Part shown: piece after piece, positions 1-11,785 of the stretch | Numbering within the stretch: the first letter of the stretch is position 1 | How the letters are laid out: each line of letters begins with the position of its first letter | Source of the DNA: Mycolicibacterium sp. CH28 | GTDB lineage: Bacteria > Actinomycetota > Actinomycetes > Mycobacteriales > Mycobacteriaceae | Reading direction: 5' to 3' | DNA length: 64,000 nucleotides | NCBI RefSeq assembly: GCF_004745805.1 | Contig: NZ_SRLQ01000010.1 | Location: forward strand, 1 to 64,000 | Made by a program: the position numbers and the translations under genes | The notes under the pieces: model-generated | Seen by the model: only the letters and a program-made list of their open reading frames with translations | Told to the model about the DNA's origin: nothing | Databases searched by the model: none

Positions 1-526
1 CCTGCTCGAGACGGGTGAACTTGTCAGAGTCGTTGCGCTGCTCGGTCAGCGCACCCATCGGCTGATCGGTGAACACGTCATACAGGCCGTCATAGGCCAG
101 GTGATCGAGCATCGTCACGTCGCCGTACTTGAAACCTTCCCGGCTATTCATCAACAGATGCGGCGCCCGCGTCATCGACTCCTGACCACCAGCCACCACG
201 ACCTCGAACTCACCGGCCCGAATCAACTGATCAGCCAACGCGATCGCGTCGATCCCCGACAGACACATCTTGTTGATGCTCAGCGCCGGCACATCCCAGC
301 CGATCCCGCCGGCCACCGCCGACTGACGAGCCGGCATCTGCCCCGCACCCGCGCTCAAGACCTGACCCATGATCACGTACTCGACCAACGACGCCGGAAT
401 TCCGGCCTTCTCCAACGCTGCCTTGATCGCGATCCCACCGAGATCACTGCCGGAGAAATCCTTGAGCGAACCCATCAGCTTGCCGATCGGCGTACGGGCT
501 CCAGCAACGATCACCGACGTAGTCAT
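1..526 (-). CDS. fadA4: Acetyl-CoA acetyltransferase (thiolase), N-terminal part, cut by the window edge
   Basis: Thiolase family enzyme that condenses or cleaves acetyl/acetoacetyl-CoA. About 175 N-terminal residues are visible; the C-terminal catalytic His and Cys lie beyond position 1. The protein opens with a thiolase-type start (VIVAGARTPIGKL) and carries the nucleophile Cys88 in NKMCLSGIDA, followed by the AGGQESMTRAPHL loop typical of the family. The ATG at 526-524 has an AGG-rich stretch just upstream (TTGGAGGTAGGA). It is divergent from the epimerase gene, the same arrangement as fadA4/Rv1322A in M. tuberculosis, which is the basis for the symbol. The family is clear; the exact paralogue is inferred from context. 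Confidence 0.88.
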   Translation of the reverse strand, partial: MTTSVIVAGARTPIGKLMGSLKDFSGSDLGGIAIKAALEKAGIPASLVEYVIMGQVLSAGAGQMPARQSAVAGGIGWDVPALSINKMCLSGIDAIALADQLIRAGEFEVVVAGGQESMTRAPHLLMNSREGFKYGDVTMLDHLAYDGLYDVFTDQPMGALTEQRNDSDKFTRLEQ

Positions 527-619
527 TCCTACCTCCAAGGGCGTTTCGAGCCGCGGGAAAGCGGCTATTCACAGATCCCCCAAGTGTTGGATCCGATGTG
601 GTTAGGTTACCTTTGCGTT

Positions 620-1090
620 ATGACCGCTGATCAAGTTGATGCCCGCCCGGTTCTGGCCGGCGCGCTCGTCACGGCCGTTGACCACATCGGCATCGCAGTA
701 CCCGATCTGGACGTCGCGATCGAGTGGTACCACGAGCATCTCGGCATGATCCTGGTGCACGAGGAGATCAACACCGACCAGGGCATTCGCGAGGCCATGT
801 TATCGCTGCGCGGCGCCGGCGCCGAGTGCGCCCAGCTCCAGCTGATGGCCCCGCTCGATGAGAGCTCCACCATCGCGAAGTTCATCGACAAACGCGGCCC
901 CGGCATCCAGCAGATGGCCTACCGGGTCAGCGACCTCGACGCCATCTCCGAGCAGTTGCGCAGCCAGGGTGTGCGGCTGATCTACGAGGCTCCCCGGCGC
1001 GGGACCGCAAATTCGCGGATCAACTTCATCCACCCCAAGGACGCGGGCGGCGTGCTGGTGGAACTCGTCGAGAAGGCTGACGAGCACTAA
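620..1090 (+). CDS. mce: Methylmalonyl-CoA epimerase (vicinal oxygen chelate fold)
   Basis: 156 residues. It interconverts (R)- and (S)-methylmalonyl-CoA in propionate/methylmalonate metabolism. Two glyoxalase-like modules are visible: VDHIGIAVPDLDVAIEWY at residues 20-37, and the second half with GPGIQQMAYRV (94-104) and GGVLVELVE (143-151). Candidate metal ligands are His22, Gln72 or Gln74, and Glu148. The His-His normally found in the GxGxHH motif is Gln97-Gln98 here. The ATG at 620 has no Shine-Dalgarno sequence; a TAGGTT hexamer at 603-608 lies 11 bases upstream, so a leaderless or nearly leaderless message is possible. The open frame extends further upstream, but that part overlaps fadA4 antisense. 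It matches Rv1322A in position and size. Confidence 0.9.
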   Translation: MTADQVDARPVLAGALVTAVDHIGIAVPDLDVAIEWYHEHLGMILVHEEINTDQGIREAMLSLRGAGAECAQLQLMAPLDESSTIAKFIDKRGPGIQQMAYRVSDLDAISEQLRSQGVRLIYEAPRRGTANSRINFIHPKDAGGVLVELVEKADEH

Positions 1091-1096
1091 GGCTGA

Positions 1097-1393
1097 TCAG
1101 GACCACTTGCGCGTCGGAGAGCGGGTAGCGCGGTTGGCCCAGCACGCGGTGTGCCAATGCCGTCGGTCCTCCAGCCCCGTATCGCCCTGATCAACTGGCC
1201 AGACCACCACATGTGGTGTCGCTGAGCGGATTTCGTGATCACACCCTGGGCACCGGTAGTTTTTGAGGGCGCGCGCCGCGGGGATCGGGCGCACCTCGTA
1301 GTCGAATCCGTCGGGGCCCGGCTCAATTCGGCGCTGGAAGGGCAACGGCGGCAGGGCGGTTCCCGTCCGCCGCGCCGGTCTGCGCCGGGCCAT
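1097..1393 (-). CDS. Small Cys/His protein translationally coupled to nucS
   Basis: 98 residues, conserved hypothetical, in the position of Rv1322 of M. tuberculosis. The N-terminus is Arg/Pro-rich and basic (MARRRPARRTGT). The core has a zinc-site pattern: Cys48-x2-Cys51, then His61, and His79/His81-x2-Cys84 in RRHWHTACW. This gives C-x2-C-x29-H-x2-C, compatible with a treble-clef or zinc-ribbon fold and plausible nucleic-acid binding. Its ATG (1393-1391) shares one base with the nucS stop (TGATG), so translation is likely coupled to nucS. It ends 6 bases from the end of the convergent epimerase gene. The function is unknown. I cannot confirm any ATP/GTP-binding annotation, as there is no Walker A motif. 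Confidence 0.75.
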   Translation of the reverse strand: MARRRPARRTGTALPPLPFQRRIEPGPDGFDYEVRPIPAARALKNYRCPGCDHEIRSATPHVVVWPVDQGDTGLEDRRHWHTACWANRATRSPTRKWS

Positions 1394-2064
1394 CAGAAGA
1401 GCCGGAACTCGTCGCTGTCCATCCCACGCATCTGGTCGTAGTCGAGCGTGATGCATCGGATTCCACGATCAGTGGCCAGCGTGCGCGCCTGCGGCTTGAT
1501 CTGTTGGGCCGCAAAAACACCGGCGACCGGGGCCAGCAGACTGTCACGGTTGAGCAGTTCGAGGTAGCGCGTCAGCTGCTCGACGCCGTCGATCTCGCCC
1601 CGGCGCTTGATCTCGACCGCCACACTGCGACCGTGCTCGTCGCGGCACAGAATGTCCACCGGACCGATGGCGGTCATGAACTCGCGGCGCACCAACGTGT
1701 AGCCGTCACCGAGCAGCTCGATGTGCTCGGCCAGTAGTTCCTGCAGGTGGGCTTCGACTCCGTCCTTGACCAGACCAGGGTCGATGCCGAGCTGGTGGCT
1801 TGAGTCGTGCTCGATGCCTTCGATGGTGATGCGCAACTGCTCACCGGCCTTGTTCTCCACCACCCACACCGGCTGCGGACCGTCATGCGCCTCAGTCAGC
1901 CAGCAGGGCGGGCTCATCCAGTTCAGCGGCTTGTAGGCACGGTCGTCGGCGTGCACGCTGACCGACCCGTCAGCCTTGACCAGCAGCAGTCGACGAGCCG
2001 AGGGCAGATGGGCAGTGAGCCGGCCGACGTAGTCGACGGTGCACTGAGCGATCACGAGGCGCAC
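1393..2064 (-). CDS. nucS: Mismatch-specific endonuclease NucS/EndoMS
   Basis: 223 residues. NucS cuts double-stranded DNA at mismatches and provides mismatch repair in Actinobacteria that lack MutS/MutL. The N-terminal half (1-110) is the DNA-binding and dimerisation domain. The C-terminal half is a RecB-like nuclease with the motif GPVDILC...VAVEIKRRG, giving catalytic Asp137, Glu151 and Lys153. The C-terminus ends in DEFRLF, resembling the short clamp-binding tail described for this family. The ATG start at 2064 gives the usual family length. It is the first gene of a two-gene unit with the small Cys/His protein. It is divergent from the adenylate cyclase, with 49 bases between them. Confidence 0.95.
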   Translation of the reverse strand: MRLVIAQCTVDYVGRLTAHLPSARRLLLVKADGSVSVHADDRAYKPLNWMSPPCWLTEAHDGPQPVWVVENKAGEQLRITIEGIEHDSSHQLGIDPGLVKDGVEAHLQELLAEHIELLGDGYTLVRREFMTAIGPVDILCRDEHGRSVAVEIKRRGEIDGVEQLTRYLELLNRDSLLAPVAGVFAAQQIKPQARTLATDRGIRCITLDYDQMRGMDSDEFRLF

Positions 2065-2113
2065 CGCCCAAGCTTAGGGTCTGATCCCGGCGAAGAATTA
2101 GGCTGGCGCCACC

Positions 2114-3718
2114 ATGAGTTCCCAACCGAGCGTCGCGCAGCGGTTGGGCCGTGTTCTGGAGCGGGTCACCCGGCAGAGCGGTCGACTGGCCAGCACCCCG
2201 GCTTATGGGTCGTTGATACTGGGCAGGGTGTCCGAGAGCCCCGCCAAGCGGCGGGTGCGGATCCAGACGTTGGTCACCATCTTCATGCTGGTGGTGAACC
2301 TGATCGGGATCGCGGTGGCTGCCCTGCTGGAGACGGTGGCGTTCCCGGTGCCCAGCGTCCTGAGTGACGTGCCGGCGTGGCTCGCCTACGCGGCAGCCCC
2401 CGCCTATGCCGCGTTCGCCCTGGGGTTTGGCAGCTGGTGGATCACCACCCGCACGATGACGGACCTGCGCTGGGCCATCGAAGGTCGGCCACCAACCCGC
2501 CAGGACCAGCGCAACGTGTTCTTCACGCCCTGGCGAGTCGCCAGGGCCCAGTTGGTGCTCTGGGCCGTGGGAACCACCTTGTTCACAGCCCTGTACGGCA
2601 TGTTCGACACCGACTTCATCCCCCGGTTGGCCTTCGGCGTCGGGGTGTGCGGGGTGGTCGTGGCCACCAGCGCCTACCTGTTCACCGAGTTCGCGCTGCG
2701 ACCGGTGGCAGCTCAGGCGCTGGCCGCCGGTCCCCCGCCGCACCGGCTGGCACCGGGAATCATGGGCCGCACCATGACGGTGTGGGTGTTGAGCTCCGGC
2801 CTGCCGGTGATCGGCATCGGCCTCATAGCGATGTTCTCGCTGATCCTGCAGAACCTCACCAAGACCCAACTGGAAGTCGCGATCCTGATCGCCTCGGTGG
2901 CCACGTCGATCTTCGGCTTCCTCCTGACCTGGATTCTGGCCTGGATCACCGCAACCCCGGTGCGAGTGGTGCGCGCCGCGCTCAAACGCGTCGAGGAGGG
3001 TGACCTCGACACCAATCTGGTTGTCTTCGACGGCACCGAACTCGGCGAGCTGCAGCGCGGCTTCAACTCGATGGTGAACGGGTTGCGCGAACGCGAGCGG
3101 GTGCGCGATCTGTTCGGTCGCCACGTCGGGCGCGAGGTCGCCGCGGCCGCCGAGTTGCAGCGGCCCACGCTCGGCGGCGAAGAACGCCACGTCGCCGTGA
3201 TCTTCGTCGATATCGTCGGATCCACCCAGTTCGTCAGCACGCTGCCGCCGATCGAGGTTGTCGGCCTGCTCAACCGTTTCTTCGCCGTCGTCATCGAAGA
3301 GGTCGACCGCCACCACGGGATGGTCAACAAATTCGAGGGCGACGCCACGCTGGCGATATTCGGCGCCCCGGTCACCCTGGCCAACCCCGAAAGCGACGCG
3401 CTGGCTGCGGCCCGCGCCATCGTGGGGCGCCTCGAACGCGAAGTGCCCGAATGCCCCGCGGGTATCGGTGTAGCCGCCGGCCAGGTCGTGGCCGGCAATG
3501 TCGGGGCCAACGAACGATTCGAGTACACCGTGATCGGCGAACCGGTCAACGAGGCCGCCCGGCTCTCCGAACTGGCCAAGTTCACCGACGGCCGCCTGTT
3601 GGCGTCTGCCACGACGGTCGAGAACACCTCGGAGGAGGAACGTTCCCGCTGGGTACTGGGCGAGTCGGTGACGCTGCGGGGCCACGAACAGCCGACCCGT
3701 CTGGCACTGCCGTCCTGA
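2114..3718 (+). CDS. Membrane-bound class III adenylate cyclase with HAMP domain
   Basis: 534 residues. The enzyme should make cAMP from ATP at the inner face of the membrane. About six hydrophobic segments lie between residues 52 and 282 (52-75, 86-108, 145-165, 170-192, 221-246, 256-280). A HAMP region follows (about 281-333), then a cyclase homology domain (about 355-510). Metal-binding aspartates are Asp366 in IFVDIVGST and Asp410 in NKFEGDATLAIFG. Lys406 is the adenine-selecting lysine. The second selectivity position is Glu476 (VIGEPVNEAAR) rather than the more common Asp. Transition-state residues Asn479 and Arg483 are present. It matches the Rv1318c-Rv1320c group, but only one copy is present here where M. 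tuberculosis has three in a row. Confidence 0.93.
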   Translation: MSSQPSVAQRLGRVLERVTRQSGRLASTPAYGSLILGRVSESPAKRRVRIQTLVTIFMLVVNLIGIAVAALLETVAFPVPSVLSDVPAWLAYAAAPAYAAFALGFGSWWITTRTMTDLRWAIEGRPPTRQDQRNVFFTPWRVARAQLVLWAVGTTLFTALYGMFDTDFIPRLAFGVGVCGVVVATSAYLFTEFALRPVAAQALAAGPPPHRLAPGIMGRTMTVWVLSSGLPVIGIGLIAMFSLILQNLTKTQLEVAILIASVATSIFGFLLTWILAWITATPVRVVRAALKRVEEGDLDTNLVVFDGTELGELQRGFNSMVNGLRERERVRDLFGRHVGREVAAAAELQRPTLGGEERHVAVIFVDIVGSTQFVSTLPPIEVVGLLNRFFAVVIEEVDRHHGMVNKFEGDATLAIFGAPVTLANPESDALAAARAIVGRLEREVPECPAGIGVAAGQVVAGNVGANERFEYTVIGEPVNEAARLSELAKFTDGRLLASATTVENTSEEERSRWVLGESVTLRGHEQPTRLALPS

Positions 3719-3719
3719 C

Positions 3720-3953
3720 TCAGGCCACCGAGTGCTGCTGTCTCGGCTGGCCGTAGGTCGAATGACGGAACCGGGGCGCAGTGTTGGCGGCGAGCACATC
3801 TTCGGCGCTTCGGCCCGTCACCGATGTGATGAACTCCTGTGCCGCTCTGGGCGACCCGATTCCGGGCAGCGGAGTCGGGTCGGAGAGCAAACCGAACAGG
3901 GCCGACCCGAATTCGGGCCTTGCCGCCGCGGCCGGGAAGCCGGCGGGGCCCAC
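3720..3953 (-). CDS. Hypothetical 77-residue protein between the cyclase and ada-alkA
   Basis: Open frame starting at GTG 3953-3951. It fills most of the 293-base gap between the cyclase and ada-alkA. I do not recognise the product. Codon third positions are mostly G or C, as in the neighbouring genes, and the residues include a hydrophobic stretch (FGSALFGLLSDPTPLPGIG) and a C-terminal basic tail, so coding is plausible. It could also be the decayed C-terminal end of a larger enzyme; RSAEDVLAANTAPRF resembles the C-terminal part of amidohydrolases. No clear ribosome binding site is visible. It ends 1 base after the convergent cyclase stop. The reverse frame is also open, so non-coding remains possible. 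Confidence 0.35.
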   Translation of the reverse strand: MGPAGFPAAAARPEFGSALFGLLSDPTPLPGIGSPRAAQEFITSVTGRSAEDVLAANTAPRFRHSTYGQPRQQHSVA

Positions 3954-4011
3954 TGTCCACCATGTCGGTTTTCCGCTAGTGACGTCGGAGCCAGCGTGTA
4001 AAGGTCGACGT

Positions 4012-5505
4012 ATGTATGACGATTTCGACCGCTGCTACCGGGCCGTCCAGTCCAAGGATTCCCGGTTCGACGGCTGGTTCGTCACCGCGGTGCTGACCAC
4101 CGGGATCTACTGCCGGCCCAGCTGCCCCGTGCGGCTGCCCTTGGCGCGCAATGTCTGTTTCCACCCCACCGCGGCGGCAGCGCAGCGAGCTGGCTTCCGA
4201 GCCTGCAAACGGTGCCGGCCGGATGCTTCACCCGGGTCGCCCGAGTGGAATATCCGCGGTGACGCCGTGGCGCGCACGATGCGGCTCATCGCCGACGGCG
4301 CGGTGGACCGGGAAGGCGTCACCGGACTGGCCGCGCGGATGGGCTACACCGCGCGACAGCTCGAGCGCATGCTGCAGGTGGAGGTCGGTGCCGGACCACT
4401 GGCTCTCGCCCGGGCCCAGCGCGTCCAGACTGCACGGGTTCTGATCGAAACCACCGATATGACGTTCAGCGATGTTGCGTTCGCGGCGGGGTTTTCCAGC
4501 ATCAGGCAGTTCAACGACACCGTCCGGGCGGCCTGTCACACCACGCCCACCGAGCTGCGCCACAAAGCCGCGCGCCGCAACGCGCCAGGCCTCCCTGCCG
4601 GTAGTCAGTCGCTTGCGGTTCGGCTGCCGGTGCGGGCTCCATTCGCTTACGCGGGTGCGTTCGGGCATCTGGCGGCCGGTGTGGTCCCCGGGTGCGAGGA
4701 GGTCCGCGATGGCGCCTACCGGCGCACACTGCGCTTGCCGTCCGGGCACGGGGTGGTGAGCCTGACCCCGCAACCCGATCACGTCCAGTGCACGCTGGTT
4801 CTCGAGAACGTTCGAGACCTGTCCACCGCGATCGCCCGCTGCCGGCGCCTGCTCGATCTCGATGCCGATCCCGAAGCAGTCGTCGACGTTCTCGGAGCGG
4901 ACGCCATGCTGGGTCAGGTGGTGGCCAAGGCCCCAGGTCAACGCATCCCGCGGGCCGTCGACGAGCAGGAGCTGGCGATTCGGGCCGTGCTGGGACAGCA
5001 GGTCTCGACCAAAGCTGCCCGCACCCATGCGGGACGGCTCGTCAACGCCTACGGCAGCCCGGTCACCGATCCACACGGCGATCTGACCCACACATTTCCC
5101 AGCTGCGCACAGCTGGCCGACATCGACCCCGCTCACCTGGCCATGCCCGATGCTCGTCGGCGCTCCGTGTGCGCGCTCATCGCGGCGCTGGCCAGCGGCG
5201 AGCTGGTACTCGACCCGGGCTGCGACTGGCAACGAGCCCGCGATCAGCTGCTGGCGCTGCCCGGGATCGGGCCGTGGACGGCGGAGATCGTGGCGATGCG
5301 GGGCCTCGGCGATCCTGACGCTTTCCCCGTCAGTGACCTGGGCGTACGGCAGGCGGCCAAACGCCTGGGCTTAGCCACCGACGCGCGCTCGCTGACCGAG
5401 CACAGTAACCGCTGGCGGCCCTGGCGCTCGTACGCCGTCCAGCATCTGTGGACCACGTTGGACCACTCCGTGAATCATTGGCCACCGAAGGAGACGATGA
5501 AATGA
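4012..5505 (+). CDS. alkA: Ada-type regulator fused to 3-methyladenine DNA glycosylase II
   Basis: 497 residues with three parts. Residues 1-80 are the Ada zinc domain with Cys34-x3-Cys38 (GIYCRPSC) and Cys65-x2-Cys68 (ACKRC); Cys34 corresponds to the methylphosphotriester-accepting cysteine. Residues about 85-185 are an AraC-type double helix-turn-helix (FSDVAFAAGFSSIRQFN). Residues about 195-497 are AlkA with the helix-hairpin-helix LPGIGPWTAE and catalytic Asp442 in FPVSDLGV. The protein should sense methylation damage, activate the operon and excise alkylated bases. ATG 4012 has AAAGG upstream (4000-4004). The next gene, ogt, overlaps by 4 bases (ATGA), so the two form an adaptive-response unit. 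This fusion is the usual mycobacterial form. Confidence 0.95.
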   Translation: MYDDFDRCYRAVQSKDSRFDGWFVTAVLTTGIYCRPSCPVRLPLARNVCFHPTAAAAQRAGFRACKRCRPDASPGSPEWNIRGDAVARTMRLIADGAVDREGVTGLAARMGYTARQLERMLQVEVGAGPLALARAQRVQTARVLIETTDMTFSDVAFAAGFSSIRQFNDTVRAACHTTPTELRHKAARRNAPGLPAGSQSLAVRLPVRAPFAYAGAFGHLAAGVVPGCEEVRDGAYRRTLRLPSGHGVVSLTPQPDHVQCTLVLENVRDLSTAIARCRRLLDLDADPEAVVDVLGADAMLGQVVAKAPGQRIPRAVDEQELAIRAVLGQQVSTKAARTHAGRLVNAYGSPVTDPHGDLTHTFPSCAQLADIDPAHLAMPDARRRSVCALIAALASGELVLDPGCDWQRARDQLLALPGIGPWTAEIVAMRGLGDPDAFPVSDLGVRQAAKRLGLATDARSLTEHSNRWRPWRSYAVQHLWTTLDHSVNHWPPKETMK

Positions 5506-6008
5506 CGCCCATGCGCTACCGAACCGTCGAGAGCCCGGTAGGGCCGCTCACCCTCGCCGGTGACGGAACGACGTTGATGCATCTGAGGATGGTGGACCAG
5601 TCATACGACCCCGACCGATCCGGCTGGCAACCCGCCGATGACGGAGCGTTCGCCGAGGCGGTCGAGCAGCTGACCGCCTATTTCGCCGGCGAGCTCACCG
5701 AATTCGATCTCGACATGCACCTCACGGGCACGGAATTCCAGCGCAAAGTCTGGGCGGCACTGCGCACCATTCCCTATGGGGAAACGCGGTCCTACGGAGA
5801 AATAGCCGCACAGATCGGTTCGCCGACCGCGTCACGCGCCGTCGGACTAGCCAACGGGCGAAATCCGATTAGCATCATCGTGCCGTGCCACCGCGTTATC
5901 GGATCAACCGGAGGATTGACCGGATACGGCGGCGGAATTGAGCGCAAACGCGCACTACTAGCGCTGGAGAAAAGCCTCGAAGTCACCGAATTCTCGCTAT
6001 TCGACTAA
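5502..6008 (+). CDS. ogt: O6-methylguanine-DNA methyltransferase
   Basis: 168 residues. It transfers the methyl group from O6-methylguanine (or O4-methylthymine) to its own cysteine. The active site is Cys129 in IIVPCHRVIGS, preceded by the DNA-recognition helix with RSYGEIAAQIG and SRAVGLANGRNP. The start ATG 5502 overlaps the alkA stop by 4 bases and has GAAGGAG at 5487-5493 upstream. A second in-frame ATG at 5511 is possible. The gene converges on the 5S rRNA and shares the strong hairpin at 6067-6098. In M. tuberculosis ogt (Rv1316c) likewise lies just downstream of the rRNA operon. Confidence 0.96.
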   Translation: MTPMRYRTVESPVGPLTLAGDGTTLMHLRMVDQSYDPDRSGWQPADDGAFAEAVEQLTAYFAGELTEFDLDMHLTGTEFQRKVWAALRTIPYGETRSYGEIAAQIGSPTASRAVGLANGRNPISIIVPCHRVIGSTGGLTGYGGGIERKRALLALEKSLEVTEFSLFD

Positions 6009-6066
6009 CAGCGCGTAGCGCACTGATAGTGCGTGAACCGGTCGAATTGAATATGCCCGTGAAATG

Positions 6067-6098
6067 GAAACACCCCCCGATTTCTCGGGGGGTGTTTC
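6067..6098. terminator. Bidirectional terminator between ogt and the rRNA operon
   Basis: A perfect 14-bp inverted repeat (arms 6067-6080 and 6085-6098, four-base loop TTTC) with a GC-rich centre (six C:G pairs) and AAA/TTT at the base, giving a short U-run whichever strand is transcribed. It sits between the ogt stop (6008) and the 5S 3' end (about 6108), so it can stop both ogt transcription and the rRNA transcript. Confidence 0.85.
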
Positions 6099-6107
6099 AC
6101 TAAATTG

Positions 6108-6223
6108 TGTTCGGCGGTGTCCTACTTTTCCACCCGTGTTGGGTAGTATCATCGGCGCTGGCAGGCTTAGCTTCCGGGTTCGGGATGGGTCCGGGCGTTT
6201 CCCTGCCGCTGTGGCCGCCGTAA
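6108..6223 (-). rRNA. rrf: 5S ribosomal RNA
   Basis: About 116 bases read on the minus strand. It begins TTACGGCGGCCACAGCGGC and ends GGACACCGCCGAAC, with complementary termini, and carries the actinobacterial core CCCATTCCGAACCCGGAAGC. Ends are estimated from the terminal helix. It is the last gene of the rRNA operon and follows the 23S gene by about 120 bases. Confidence 0.93.
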
Positions 6224-6346
6224 CTTTATTTTTTTGGTTGCCCCTGGTTTTTGGTGGTGGGGTGGGTGTTGTGGTGTGTGGTGTGGTTGCGGGCGTCTGT
6301 GTGTTCTTACTTTTAACCGAAATCAATGGTGTTTTGTTTTGGTTGT

Positions 6347-11386
<5,040 letters not shown>

Positions 11387-11534
11387 CCCCTCGACCAAAC
11401 GAGGCAGAATTCGAATCAGAAAAATCTGACCTAACAAAAAGACACCAAAAACTGGCATCAAAAAACAAAACCACCCATTCAAAAGGAAGACGAGGAGTCC
11501 CCCAAAACAAGTGGCAAAAACAACAAACAAAAAC

Positions 11535-11564
11535 CACCAAACACACTATTGAGTTCTCAAACAA
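11535..11564 (-). promoter_or_regulatory. rRNA leader antitermination-type element
   Basis: On the minus strand the leader contains TTGTTTGAGAACTCAATAGT then GTGTTTGGTGG. This block is widely conserved in actinobacterial rRNA leaders and is associated with NusA/NusB-type antitermination and the CL1 leader motif. The centre TTGAG-AA-CTCAA (11549-11560) is a small palindrome. It lies about 150 bases upstream of mature 16S. Confidence 0.6.
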
Positions 11565-11716
11565 CACACCCAGCAAACCTCACCGGCCGCGCAAACCACC
11601 CCGCGGCTTTCGCCGCTTGCGGTAGTGCGGACAGTTGGAACACCCCGGAGACCGGGAGTATTCCTTGAAGTTGCCGTCGCGCTCTCCGGGCTGTCCGTGT
11701 CGCGGCGACGTGGATT

Positions 11717-11745
11717 AAGTTACGTGAGTGCTAACTGGGAGTCAA
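11717..11745 (-). promoter_or_regulatory. rRNA operon promoter
   Basis: On the minus strand there is a TTGACT -35 hexamer (11745-11740), a 17-base spacer and a TAACTT -10 hexamer (11722-11717), close to the SigA consensus. Transcription would start near 11709, about 320 bases before mature 16S. It lies only about 40 bases downstream of the tyrS stop. I see no second equally good promoter between tyrS and the 16S gene, which fits the single-promoter layout described for rrnB of fast growers. Confidence 0.75.
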
Positions 11746-11785
11746 ATCGCCTGCTAGATCGGGGTTTCTAAGCCAACAGCAGGCG

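Noticed and set aside
1970..3799. Long minus-strand open frame opposite the adenylate cyclase
   Set aside because: It is a mirror of a GC-rich gene with clear cyclase motifs on the plus strand; its translation is low-complexity (Gly/Arg/His-rich) with no recognisable domain.
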